Notes: generated by a model from the letters alone, not told the origin. A stretch of DNA of 51,639 nucleotides from an uncultured Bacteroidales bacterium (GCA_937885465.1 CAKZZM010000181.1:1-51639), one strand, 5' to 3'. Shown: positions 32,064-40,781, numbered from the stretch's first letter. Numbers and translations are program-made.

Positions 32064-34034
32064 TCACCATTTCTTTTGAAATAGTCCTCCGATAAGGCAT
32101 ATTAACATATACCACGGGTAGAGAGCAGTTAACAGCAAGGTTTTAAGATAATCCTTTGCTGTTAATTTTTTGTTTGTGGAGCGCAGGTTATCCGTCTGTT
32201 GCAAGTGTTTAGCCGTGCTTTGGCGTTGGCGGGCAATAAGGAGAGTATCAACTATCCATTTGCCGATAAGCCAAACGGGGCAGATTACCGCGAGCAGGTT
32301 ACTTACAACAACGAGAGTGGCGCAGAGAAGGATTTCGCGGTCTTTGTAGTGCGGTGCTTTGCCTGCCCAACGCATCCGTTGGCGGAGTAGATGTCGGAGA
32401 GAGTCAGCGGGCTGTGTTTCTAATATCGGAAAAGGTGCTGCGTTGATCTTCATCTTTCGGTGTTTCATAGCATCTAATAGAAACATATCATCGCCACTTG
32501 GTATCTCCTGATGCAATTCCTCTTCACATCGGAGCCATGATTGCCTTTTCACTATCATATTTGCTGCTGCGCACATTACGGGATGCCCTCTTTGGGCGGA
32601 TATTATCGTAAGTGCTTGTATGGCATCGTATTCTAATGCTTGTAGTTCTCCTAAAAGCGATTTATTGCCTGACATAAAGAGCGGCAAAATTAGCATATCA
32701 GGGTCAGAAGAAAGAAGGGTGTGCAATTGCCTGAAATCAGCCGAGGTCAGCGGTGCAGGTGGTTGGACATCATCGTCGTTAAACCAAATATATTTGGTGG
32801 GTACTTCTCTGACGGCTTTTGCAATAGCGTATTTCTTCCCTTTTCCTTCATCCGATATGCGAATAGTAAGCAGTCCGTCTTCTACATAATAGTGCCGCCA
32901 CTCGGGCTGCCAATCAGATTCCCGAACGGGAATGACTCTCGTTAATTGAGTTGTCTCGGAAAAGAAGGCGGGAAAAGATTTATTGACGCAGGTTATGTCA
33001 TCAATCTCATACCCTGCCGTGAAGAAAGCCATTGCGATGCGATGATCATCGTATGAATGTGCTTTCTCGCCTCGCTCTATTCTCTTGAAATTTTCTTCTA
33101 CCGCTATCAGCCGGTTGCTCTCTTTGTATGGTAGATGTTCTAAACCTTTGAATACGGGTTTTATACCTTTCTTATAGCACGCCACTGCTGCAGCGGGATA
33201 GAGGTCGGGGCAAGATGAAAAGTCCCATTCTTGAAGAGTGCCGTTGTTAGTTTGTCGGAAGAGTTCAAAAGCGACCTTATCGCCTTGAATAGAGTAGCTT
33301 ATTCGGGCTTCATTCTCGAGCATTTGTGCCTCTGAGTCGTAATTGTTTCTAAAGCACGCCGCTTCAAGAAGAAATGCCATAGCACTTACGTCTTTCTCAA
33401 TGTTAGCAAGGTCGAGTAGGTAGTTGTCACCGTGAGTGCGCGCTTTCTCGCTTAGCGCATTAGTGTGCTGAGTATTTTGAATGACTTCTTTTGTTATATT
33501 TATATAAGGAGAGCGGTTATCTGTTTCCACTGTTGCGCCTATTAGCAGCAAGGCACTGATAAATTGCGAAGATAAAGGTTTATCTATTTTTACCGGTTTA
33601 GAGAGGTCAAGTGTTTTTCCTTGTATCTGCAAAGGAGGGAAGCCCTCTTCTTGCAGATAGCGGATGTCAGCACCTAATTCTCTCAGTGCATCAACGAGTT
33701 GACCTATTGGCCGCTTATACATTCGTTTTGTGCCCTCTATAATGATACTCAATCCTGCTTTTTGTGCGCAATATGCAGTTAAGAACCTCATAGCGGTACC
33801 ATTATCTTCAATGTTCAGGCGAGTGAGATGATTACAGCCTTCCGTATGTGCAGAGCGGTGCGTACCCGTTTCTTCTTGTATTGAGAGTAATGCGTTGTGC
33901 AAAATGATAATGTCCTTGGGTAAGGAGCAGACAAAAAATGTGTCGGGCAAGGTGTGGAGCGGTTCTCCACGCATTGCTCGGCACATTAACCATCGTTGTG
34001 CTATGCTTTTTGATATCGGCAGAAGTATGCTCAT
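32064..34034 (-). CDS. aroA: Fusion of 3-phosphoshikimate 1-carboxyvinyltransferase and a family 2 glycosyltransferase
   Basis: 656 residues in one unbroken frame. Residues 1 to about 365 are a complete EPSP synthase: LPISKSIAQRWL, DNGTAMRFLTAY, SSQFISALLL, EKDVSAMAFL, CPDLYPAAA, YKESNR, DDHRIAM and KSFPAFF. It makes EPSP in the shikimate pathway. From about 365 a GT2-like domain follows: VIPVRE, GKGKKYAIAKAV, the DxD-type IWFNDDDVQPP, SGDDMFLLDA and QRMRWAGKAP, then membrane segments at about 585-610 and 635-650. The stretch between VIPVRE and GKGKK is shorter than usual, so part of the nucleotide-binding fold may be missing. The start overlaps the htrA stop codon (ATGA). Confidence 0.85.
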   Translation of the reverse strand: MSILLPISKSIAQRWLMCRAMRGEPLHTLPDTFFVCSLPKDIIILHNALLSIQEETGTHRSAHTEGCNHLTRLNIEDNGTAMRFLTAYCAQKAGLSIIIEGTKRMYKRPIGQLVDALRELGADIRYLQEEGFPPLQIQGKTLDLSKPVKIDKPLSSQFISALLLIGATVETDNRSPYINITKEVIQNTQHTNALSEKARTHGDNYLLDLANIEKDVSAMAFLLEAACFRNNYDSEAQMLENEARISYSIQGDKVAFELFRQTNNGTLQEWDFSSCPDLYPAAAVACYKKGIKPVFKGLEHLPYKESNRLIAVEENFKRIERGEKAHSYDDHRIAMAFFTAGYEIDDITCVNKSFPAFFSETTQLTRVIPVRESDWQPEWRHYYVEDGLLTIRISDEGKGKKYAIAKAVREVPTKYIWFNDDDVQPPAPLTSADFRQLHTLLSSDPDMLILPLFMSGNKSLLGELQALEYDAIQALTIISAQRGHPVMCAAANMIVKRQSWLRCEEELHQEIPSGDDMFLLDAMKHRKMKINAAPFPILETQPADSLRHLLRQRMRWAGKAPHYKDREILLCATLVVVSNLLAVICPVWLIGKWIVDTLLIARQRQSTAKHLQQTDNLRSTNKKLTAKDYLKTLLLTALYPWYMLICLIGGLFQKKW

Positions 34035-35515
34035 TCGCTTAGGTCAACGGCGTAGTATTTTATGCGACCTTTTGGTGTGCAGCCCGTGATGAAGAGAACC
34101 TTATCGTGAGCGGATGCAGTAAGGGCGTTTTCTACTATTTCGTTAAGGTCATCTTCGGTACGGATAGTGCGGTTGTTGACTTTTAGGATGATGAAATTAT
34201 CAGGAATACCTGCCGATTTAATTTTGCCGTTTTTTATATTTTTTACCTGAATGCCGTAGTTGATGCCTAATTTTTCTTTTGTTTCTTCTGATAATTGCTC
34301 AAATTGTGCACCCAGAACAATCTTTTCGTCCTGTTTAGAGATGAGGGTTGTCCCGCCTTGTCGGTTGGTCAGTTCGGCGGTTAGGGTTATTGTTTTGCCA
34401 CCTCTTAGTATAGTCAGAGTGACGGTGTCTCCCGGATGATGTCTGCCTATCAGTTCTTGCAGGTCAGTGCCTGTCTTTATTGATACGCCATCGATTTGAG
34501 TGATGACATCTCCTTCTTTCACTCCTGCTTTTTCGGCAGAACCATCTGCTATCAGTTCTGCCACATATACGCCTTGTAGAGTAGTCAACCCTTTTTCTTT
34601 TTGCAGTTCGGGTGTTATCTCTTGCATCTTGATGCCGAGTATAGCGCGTTGAACGATACCGTAACTGCGCAGGTCGTTCACCACCTTTTGCACGATGCTT
34701 GTAGGAACAGCGAAAGAGTAGCCTGAGTATGAGCCTGTTTGAGAAGCAATGGCAGTATTGATTCCGACAAGTTCACCGCGAGTGTTGACGAGTGCACCGC
34801 CTGAGTTGCCCGGATTGACTGCTGCGTCAGTCTGTATGAAACTTTCAATTTTCATCTCGGCGTTAAGGATATTGATATTTCGTGCTTTAGCACTTACTAT
34901 ACCTGCCGTGACGGTAGATGTTAGGTTGAACGGGTTGCCGACGGCAAGAACCCATTCGCCGACACGCAGTTCGTCAGAGTTCCCCATAAGAATAGCGGGC
35001 AGCCCTGTCGCATCAATCTTCAAAAGAGCGATGTCGGTATTCGGATCGGTGCCGACAAGGGTGGCGGTGAATTGGCGTTTGTCGTTGAGTACTACCTCGA
35101 TATTGTCGGCTTTGTCTATGACATGATTATTAGTTACGATATAGCCGTCTTCGGATATTATAACGCCTGATCCTGTTGCCATTTGTGCCGGTGTCTCACG
35201 CTGCTGAGGACGACCGAAGAAAAACTCAAAAAACGGGTCGTTCAGATATTGTTGAGTCTTGCTTTTGTAAGTCGTTTTGACATGTACAACAGCGTTCACC
35301 GACAGTTCGGCTGCTTTGGTAAAATCTGTTTCCCCCGCCGCCGGCAATGATGTAAAGCCGTAGTATGTTGCCGGAACAGACACCAGACTATCGCCTGTGG
35401 CGGTTTTGGTTAAAATTATCTCGGGTTTGGTGTTGTGCATAATAAACCATGTAGTCCCCGCACTTGCTGCTATGGCGATGATAATAACTAAGAAATAATT
35501 TACGGACTTTTTCAT
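34031..35515 (-). CDS. htrA: Periplasmic serine protease, HtrA/Deg family
   Basis: 494 residues. An N-terminal membrane anchor or signal segment (about 5-27) leads to the trypsin-like domain with all three catalytic residues: His in IVTNNHVID (about 131), Asp in NTDIALLKI (about 160) and Ser in NPGNSGGALV (about 237). Two PDZ domains follow (GVYVAELIADGSAEKAGVKE, then a second near 410-490 with IKSAGIPDNFIILKVN). It degrades or refolds damaged envelope proteins. The promoter is a sigma-54 type (35587-35603) and the leader holds a hairpin. The 3' end overlaps the aroA-GT2 start, so both are translated from one mRNA. Confidence 0.95.
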   Translation of the reverse strand: MKKSVNYFLVIIIAIAASAGTTWFIMHNTKPEIILTKTATGDSLVSVPATYYGFTSLPAAGETDFTKAAELSVNAVVHVKTTYKSKTQQYLNDPFFEFFFGRPQQRETPAQMATGSGVIISEDGYIVTNNHVIDKADNIEVVLNDKRQFTATLVGTDPNTDIALLKIDATGLPAILMGNSDELRVGEWVLAVGNPFNLTSTVTAGIVSAKARNINILNAEMKIESFIQTDAAVNPGNSGGALVNTRGELVGINTAIASQTGSYSGYSFAVPTSIVQKVVNDLRSYGIVQRAILGIKMQEITPELQKEKGLTTLQGVYVAELIADGSAEKAGVKEGDVITQIDGVSIKTGTDLQELIGRHHPGDTVTLTILRGGKTITLTAELTNRQGGTTLISKQDEKIVLGAQFEQLSEETKEKLGINYGIQVKNIKNGKIKSAGIPDNFIILKVNNRTIRTEDDLNEIVENALTASAHDKVLFITGCTPKGRIKYYAVDLSE

Positions 35516-35536
35516 AAGTGCAATGTTTTAAAGGTT

Positions 35537-35557
35537 CTGCACCTGTTGCAGGTGCAG
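35537..35557 (-). other. Hairpin in the htrA leader
   Basis: Perfect 9-bp arms CTGCACCTG and CAGGTGCAG around three bases, 22 bp before the htrA start codon. Without a T-run it is not a typical terminator; it may influence translation or mRNA stability. Confidence 0.75.
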
Positions 35558-35586
35558 TATGAAAGAATATAGATTTATGCAAAATA

Positions 35587-35603
35587 TGCAACCTTCGTGC
35601 CAA
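35587..35603 (-). promoter_or_regulatory. Sigma-54 promoter of htrA
   Basis: Minus-strand TTGGCACG, 4 bp, TTGCA matches the -24/-12 consensus of RpoN promoters at every conserved base. The predicted start near 35576 gives a leader of about 60 nt. Confidence 0.75.
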
Positions 35604-35623
35604 ACTAAAAATGTGCGATTTTG

Positions 35624-35656
35624 TTTGTCAGTGTCGGTGAAAAGCATTATCTTTGC
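35624..35656 (+). promoter_or_regulatory. Promoter of deoC
   Basis: TTTG (35624-35627), 21 bp, TATCTTTG (35649-35656), 24 bp before the deoC start. Divergent to the htrA promoter. Confidence 0.7.
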
Positions 35657-35680
35657 ACATAACTATAAATCTTTATCAAT

Positions 35681-36562
35681 ATGAATAAGTTTGAAGAATT
35701 GTTTGCGCAGTACAATGTCAAATTTAGTGACGAGCAAGTAAAGTCTGATGTTCAAGGTATATTGTCAGCCCATGCTGCGGAGAATAATAATATTGAGGTA
35801 TGGAAGCAGTGTCTGTCGCAGATTGATCTTACCACTCTTAGCGGTGATGATACCGATGTTAAGGTAAGGCGTATGGCGGAATGTGTGAATAATTTTGTGG
35901 CACAATATCCGGGTTTACCCAATGTAGCATCTATTTGTGTGTATCCTGCTATGGTGCCTGTTGTAAAGGAGTTTCTGAGGTCGGAAGGAGTAGGCATAAC
36001 ATCTGTTGCCGGTGGCTTTCCCGCTTCCCAAACATTCTTAGAGGTAAAAGTGGCAGAGGTTGCGTTAGCAGTGGCAGAGGGTGCAACGGAGATAGATATA
36101 GTTCTCTCGCAAGGTAAGTTCCTTGAAGGCAAATATGAAGAGTGTTTTGAAGAAATTCGCGAACAGAAATCGTCTGCAAGAAATGCGCATTTGAAGGTTA
36201 TTCTTGAGACGGGTGCGCTGAAGACCGCCGAGAATATTGCCAAGGCATCAGTATTGGCTATGGCAGCGGGAGCAGATTTCATCAAAACCTCTACGGGCAA
36301 GATTTCAGTTTCTGCTACGCCTGAGGCAAGTTATGTGATGTGCAAAATGATTCGCGAGTGGCATGAGAAGACGGGTGAGATCGTCGGTTTCAAGCCGGCC
36401 GGTGGCGTAAGCACAACAGATGAGGCTGTGGCTCATTATACTATAGTGAAAGAGGTACTCGGCAAAGAGTGGCTGACGAATACTCGTTTCCGTTTCGGAG
36501 CCAGCCGCTTAGCAAATAATATTCTTTCATCTATAAAAGGTGAAGATGTAAAGTATTTCTAA
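35681..36562 (+). CDS. deoC: Deoxyribose-phosphate aldolase
   Basis: 293 residues. It cleaves 2-deoxyribose 5-phosphate to glyceraldehyde 3-phosphate and acetaldehyde in deoxynucleoside breakdown. The class I aldolase barrel is shown by VASICVYPAMVPVVKE, GATEIDIVLSQGKFLEG, KVILETGAL, the Schiff-base Lys in ADFIKTSTGKIS, and GFKPAGGVST. It is longer than the E. coli enzyme because of an N-terminal extension, as in other Bacteroidetes. It stands alone in its transcription unit. Confidence 0.95.
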   Translation: MNKFEELFAQYNVKFSDEQVKSDVQGILSAHAAENNNIEVWKQCLSQIDLTTLSGDDTDVKVRRMAECVNNFVAQYPGLPNVASICVYPAMVPVVKEFLRSEGVGITSVAGGFPASQTFLEVKVAEVALAVAEGATEIDIVLSQGKFLEGKYEECFEEIREQKSSARNAHLKVILETGALKTAENIAKASVLAMAAGADFIKTSTGKISVSATPEASYVMCKMIREWHEKTGEIVGFKPAGGVSTTDEAVAHYTIVKEVLGKEWLTNTRFRFGASRLANNILSSIKGEDVKYF

Positions 36563-36657
36563 GGTAGCATTGCCATTAGAAGTTTGGTAGATAACAACCC
36601 GCTTTTATATGTCGAACAACGGGTAGCGACAGTTATAGAGGATACATAAGACTTTTG

Positions 36658-36734
36658 ACTTTAGGGCTCTGCCCGGACTTTTTAGTGGAGAACGTCTCCG
36701 AACGTTCAATACTTTAGGGCTCTGCCCGGACTTT
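36658..36734 (-). repeat. Composite repeat array: 24-bp repeat, hairpin repeat copy 11, 24-bp repeat
   Basis: Two minus-strand copies of the AAAGT-bounded 24-bp repeat (36658-36681 and 36711-36734) flank one minus-strand copy of the hairpin repeat (36684-36707). The array fills the gap up to 14 bp before the nfnAB start codon. Confidence 0.95.
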
Positions 36735-36747
36735 CGACTTTTGACTT

Positions 36748-39117
36748 ATGAATAAGATTGTTTCCAAAAAAAAATTCTCGGAGAATGTGGTAGAACTGCA
36801 GGTGGAGGCTCCTCTGATTGCCAAGGCTCGCCGTGCAGGGCATTTTGTCATAGTACGTGCAGATGAAAAGAGTGAGCGTATTCCTCTGACTATTGCCGAT
36901 GCTGATGTGGAGAAAGGTATTATAACGCTTGTTATACAGCGCATAGGTGCTTCAACTCACAAGATATGTGCGTTGAAAGAAGGGGATATGTTGCACGATG
37001 TGGTTGGTCCGCTCGGTAAGTCAACTGACATTAAATATTTCGGGACCGTAGTATGTGCTTGTGGCGGGGTTGGGGCTGCTCCTATGTTACCCATTGCCCG
37101 TGCTCTGAGAGAAGCGGGAAACAAGGTGATAACCGTGCTCGCCGCAAGGACAAAAGAGTTGATTATTCTCGAAGAGCAGTTAAGATCTTGCTCGGATGAG
37201 GTTATAGTGATGACCGATGACGGTTCGTATGGGACAAAAGGGTTAGTAACGAATGGCGTTGAGAGTGTTATTCAGCGCGAGAAGGTAGATAAATGTGTTA
37301 CTATCGGTCCGGCAATAATGATGAAGTTTGTTGCCTTGCTGACGAAGAAATATTCTGTTCCGACGGAAGCCTCGCTGAATACTATTATGGTGGATGGTAC
37401 CGGTATGTGCGGAGCTTGCCGTGTGACTGTCGGAGGTAAGACGCGTTTTGTATGCGTTGATGGTCCGGAGTTTGATGCTCACGAGGTGGATTTCGATGAG
37501 ATGCTTCGTCGTCTTGGCGGTTATCGCACTGAGGAGCAGTCTGCAATGGCACGATATGTTTCCGCCTGCGCAGCGGGTGAGGTTGCATCACCGAATATGG
37601 CTCAATATGCCGAAGAAACAAAAGAGGCGATTTCCGTTGATGCTATTGATAAAGGTACTGAGCACTCCTATGCGTCGGAAGTGTCAGGAGCACTTACCGC
37701 TAAGGAGCGTGCTTCGTTGCATAGAGTTGTGATGCCGCAGTTAGACCCGCAGTATAGGGCGACATCTCTATATGAGGAAGTTAACCTTGGGTTAACGGCT
37801 GATATGGCTCGTTATGAGGCGCAGCGATGCTTGCATTGTAAGACTCCGGGTTGCGTGCAAGGTTGTCCCGTAGGAATAGATATACCTGCTTTCATCGGTC
37901 AGATAGAAAAAGGAGAGTTTATTGCCGCTGCCGACACTATCAAGCAGTCGTCAACCTTGCCTGCTGTGTGCGGTAGGGTATGCCCGCAAGAGAAGCAGTG
38001 TGAAGCACAATGTATTCATCTTAAGATGAAGCACGAACCGGTGGCAATAGGTTATTTAGAGCGTTTTGCAGCTGATTATGCTTTGCAGCAGGGGGTGGCA
38101 TCGTCAGCGGGTGCGCCGACGGAAAAGGCAAATAACACTGCAACAGATAATAAATTACGAAAAAGAATAGCAGTTGTCGGTTCAGGTCCTGCCGGATTAA
38201 CCTTTGCCGGAGATATGGTGAGGTACGGATATGATGTAACGGTGTTTGAGGCACTGCATGAGATAGGCGGTGTGCTTAAATACGGAATACCCGAATATCG
38301 ACTTCCGAATAAGATAGTGGATGCCGAAATAGATAGTCTGCGTAGGGCGGGTGTGCATTTATATGCTGATACGGTTATAGGCAAAACCATCAGTGTGGCT
38401 CAATTAGAGAGTGAGTTTGAGGGAGTCTTTGTCGGGACAGGAGCCGGACTGCCGAATTTTATGCATATAGAAGGTGAAAATCTTATAGGTGTTCTCTCTT
38501 CTAACGAATATCTCACTCGTGTCAATCTTATGAATGCTTCGTCTGACGATTCTGACACTCCTGTTCTTCGCGGACGAAATGTTATTGTGGTAGGCGGTGG
38601 AAATACAGCAATGGATGCAGTGCGAACAGCGAAGCGTCTTGGTGCGGAAACTGCCACTATCGTTTATCGCAGGTCTGAGGCGGAGATGCCGGCAAGGCGT
38701 GAGGAGGTGGAGCATGCAAAAGAGGAGGGGATACAATTTATGACTTTGCATAACCCGATTGAATATCACGCAGACGAGTCAGGCAGAGTAAAAGAGGCAC
38801 TATTGCAAGTTATGACGCTCGGTGAGCCCGATGCCTCGGGCAGACGCAGTCCTGTGCCTGTTGAAGGAGAAAGGGTAATTATGCCTTGCGACCTCGTTAT
38901 TGTTGCGATAGGAGTATCGCCTAATCCGCTTATTCCCGCTTCAACAGAAGGACTCAATGTGTCGAATAGAGGAACGATAGTGGTTAACGAGGAAATGCAG
39001 TCCTCGAAAGAGAAGTTATTTGCGGGTGGAGATATAGTGCGCGGTGGCGCAACAGTTATTCTTGCAATGTCAGACGGCAGAAAGGCGGCTGCAGCAATGC
39101 ACGAAAAGTTAAAATAA
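36748..39117 (+). CDS. Fused NfnA-NfnB-like ferredoxin-NADP oxidoreductase / glutamate synthase small-chain protein
   Basis: 789 residues. The N-terminal part (about 1-280) is a PyrK/NfnA-like FAD and NAD-binding reductase with a [2Fe-2S] site near MVDGTGMCGACRVTVGG and a later Cys. The C-terminal part (about 310-789) is GltD/NfnB-like: Cys clusters CLHCKTPGCVQGCPVGIDIP and CGRVCPQEKQCEAQCI for iron-sulfur centres, FAD site VVGSGPAGLTFAGD, NADPH site VIVVGGGNTAMDAVRTAK. In related bacteria such pairs form NfnAB, an electron-bifurcating transhydrogenase between NADH, NADPH and ferredoxin. The fused form is common in Bacteroidetes and often annotated as dihydroorotate dehydrogenase subunit/glutamate synthase. 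No gltB is nearby, which favours the Nfn role. Confidence 0.88.
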   Translation: MNKIVSKKKFSENVVELQVEAPLIAKARRAGHFVIVRADEKSERIPLTIADADVEKGIITLVIQRIGASTHKICALKEGDMLHDVVGPLGKSTDIKYFGTVVCACGGVGAAPMLPIARALREAGNKVITVLAARTKELIILEEQLRSCSDEVIVMTDDGSYGTKGLVTNGVESVIQREKVDKCVTIGPAIMMKFVALLTKKYSVPTEASLNTIMVDGTGMCGACRVTVGGKTRFVCVDGPEFDAHEVDFDEMLRRLGGYRTEEQSAMARYVSACAAGEVASPNMAQYAEETKEAISVDAIDKGTEHSYASEVSGALTAKERASLHRVVMPQLDPQYRATSLYEEVNLGLTADMARYEAQRCLHCKTPGCVQGCPVGIDIPAFIGQIEKGEFIAAADTIKQSSTLPAVCGRVCPQEKQCEAQCIHLKMKHEPVAIGYLERFAADYALQQGVASSAGAPTEKANNTATDNKLRKRIAVVGSGPAGLTFAGDMVRYGYDVTVFEALHEIGGVLKYGIPEYRLPNKIVDAEIDSLRRAGVHLYADTVIGKTISVAQLESEFEGVFVGTGAGLPNFMHIEGENLIGVLSSNEYLTRVNLMNASSDDSDTPVLRGRNVIVVGGGNTAMDAVRTAKRLGAETATIVYRRSEAEMPARREEVEHAKEEGIQFMTLHNPIEYHADESGRVKEALLQVMTLGEPDASGRRSPVPVEGERVIMPCDLVIVAIGVSPNPLIPASTEGLNVSNRGTIVVNEEMQSSKEKLFAGGDIVRGGATVILAMSDGRKAAAAMHEKLK

Positions 39118-39211
39118 TGAGAATTTAAGATTATTTATGCACACTTTACGTGCTAATCATACGTTTTTCGTACAAGAAAAATTAATTTTTTAAAATATTT
39201 TCGGGTAAAAA

Positions 39212-39243
39212 TTTGCATATATAAAAATAAAGCAGTAATTTTG
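39212..39243 (+). promoter_or_regulatory. Promoter of tRNA-Gln
   Basis: TTTG (39212-39215), 20 bp, TAATTTTG (39236-39243), 23 bp before the tRNA. Confidence 0.75.
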
Positions 39244-39266
39244 CACTCGCTTTTTCGAAAAAGGTA

Positions 39267-39340
39267 TTGTCTAATGGTATAAAGGCTATTACGTCAGATT
39301 TTGGTTCTGAAGATCTTGGTTCGATTCCAGGTTAGACAAC
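39267..39340 (+). tRNA. tRNA-Gln (anticodon TTG)
   Basis: The acceptor stem TTGTCTA pairs fully with TAGACAA. The anticodon stem TCAGA/TCTGA holds loop TTTTGGT with anticodon TTG. The T arm is CTTGG/CCAGG around TTCGATT. The D stem relies on G-U pairs. CCA is not encoded. Confidence 0.9.
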
Positions 39341-39550
39341 AAACTTTGCATAATTTGCAAATTTTTTTTGCTCATTAGCAGAGAGTGTGATGGGATACGG
39401 GCAACCTATGCACAAGGCTAAACTTAATGAATGCAATAGGCGAGTGGTTTGTGCGTCAAAGAAAGCCTCTGAATATTTTGCCCCATATTAAGTAACACAA
39501 AGGCAGATTATCTGCGGATATCCGTTTAATCTGCTGGAAATTGAATTAAG

Positions 39551-40108
39551 ATGAAAACTTTTGAACTAAAAGGAGAGATCCGTTCTGATTTTGGCAAGAA
39601 GGCTGCCACAGAACTCCGTAAGCAAGACTTGATTCCTTGCAACCTCTATGGTGGTGAAAGCAATGTAACATTCGCTGTAAAGACCAACGATGTAAGAAAA
39701 TTAGTTTATACACCTGACACACAGGTTGTTGAACTTGAGATTGGCGGTAAGAAGCATCATGCAGTGGTTAAAGAATTGCAGTTCCACCCCGTTAAAGAGC
39801 TCATTTTCCACATCGATTTTCTTGAGGTTAACGAGAAGAAACCCGTAACGGTTGAGGTACCAGTTCAACTGACCGGTCTTGCAGAGGGTGTTAAAGCCGG
39901 TGGTAAATTATCGCTTGAGGCTCGTAAACTTAAGGTTAGTGCGATTTATACCAATCTTCCTGACCGTGTTGTGATTGATGTTACAAATCTCGGTCTTGGA
40001 AAGAAGATTCAGGTATGTGATCTTCAGTTTGAAGACTACAAGATTATGAATGTGCCGGATCAGATGGTAGCGCAGGTTAAAGCGACTCGTGCTTCGAAAC
40101 AAGCCTAA
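39551..40108 (+). CDS. rplY: Ribosomal protein bL25 (Ctc form)
   Basis: 185 residues, the long two-domain form. The N-terminal L25 domain (about 1-90, FELKGEIRSDFGKKAATELRKQDLIPCNLYGG) binds 5S rRNA; the C-terminal TL5/Ctc domain (about 95-180) includes EVNEKKPVTVEVPVQLTG. It may be transcribed from the tRNA-Gln promoter since no other box is seen in the 210-bp gap. A strong terminator follows, before pth. Confidence 0.95.
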   Translation: MKTFELKGEIRSDFGKKAATELRKQDLIPCNLYGGESNVTFAVKTNDVRKLVYTPDTQVVELEIGGKKHHAVVKELQFHPVKELIFHIDFLEVNEKKPVTVEVPVQLTGLAEGVKAGGKLSLEARKLKVSAIYTNLPDRVVIDVTNLGLGKKIQVCDLQFEDYKIMNVPDQMVAQVKATRASKQA

Positions 40109-40139
40109 TTAGTGCTTAGAAGTGGAATTGCTTTTGCAG

Positions 40140-40176
40140 AATACGAGTTACGCCAAAGCGTAATTCGTATTTTTTT
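40140..40176 (+). terminator. Terminator after rplY
   Basis: 13-bp arms AATACGAGTTACG and CGTAATTCGTATT (one G-U) around six bases, followed by a run of T. Confidence 0.92.
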
Positions 40177-40216
40177 AGTTTTCGAGTGTACTTGGCTCTT
40201 AATTTGTGATTTTGTT

Positions 40217-40780
40217 ATGAAGTATCTTATTGTAGGTTTGGGAAATATAGGTGATGAGTATAGGAATACCCGTCATAATATAGGTTTTAGGATTGTGGAC
40301 GAGGTGGCGCAATCTCATAATGCGCAGTGGGGAGATAAGCGTTATGGCTTTGTAACTCATCTTAGAGTTAAGAATGCAGAGCTGACTCTTCTCAAGCCAT
40401 CCACATATATGAATCTCAGTGGTCAGGCGGTCAGATATTGGTTGCAGCAAGAGAATATCCCGATAGAGAATATGCTTGTTATAGTTGATGATTTGAATCT
40501 GCCGTTTGGTAGTATTCGTCTGCGCAAACAAGGTTCGCATGGTGGTCATAACGGGCTGAGGAATATAGAACAATGTCTTTGTACTCCTAATTATAATCGT
40601 TTGCGTTTCGGTATAGGAAATGATTTTACGAAAGGAGCACAGATAGGGTTCGTGCTTGGTGAGTGGTTTCCCGAGGAGGAAAAGACGCTTGAGGATAGGG
40701 TGCGACTATGTGCAGAGATAGTGCAGTCGTTCTGTCTGCAGGGTATGGATAACACTATGAATCAGTACAATGGTAAGTAA
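40217..40780 (+). CDS. pth: Peptidyl-tRNA hydrolase
   Basis: 188 residues from the ATG at 40217 (MKYLIVGLGNIGDEY). The frame is open further upstream to 40112 but that part contains the rplY terminator and has no family similarity. Motifs: GLGNIGDEYRNTRHNIGFRIVD with the catalytic His, LLKPSTYMNLSGQAV, VIVDDLNLPFGSIRLRKQGSHGGHNGLRN (as separate blocks around the catalytic Asp). It releases tRNA from prematurely ended peptidyl-tRNA. The gene is closely followed by an S4-domain gene, 1 bp from its chosen start. Confidence 0.95.
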   Translation: MKYLIVGLGNIGDEYRNTRHNIGFRIVDEVAQSHNAQWGDKRYGFVTHLRVKNAELTLLKPSTYMNLSGQAVRYWLQQENIPIENMLVIVDDLNLPFGSIRLRKQGSHGGHNGLRNIEQCLCTPNYNRLRFGIGNDFTKGAQIGFVLGEWFPEEEKTLEDRVRLCAEIVQSFCLQGMDNTMNQYNGK

Positions 40781-40781
40781 T

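Noticed and set aside
40112..40216. Upstream extension of pth to 40112
   Set aside because: The extension translates the rplY terminator hairpin; the family N-terminus is at 40217.
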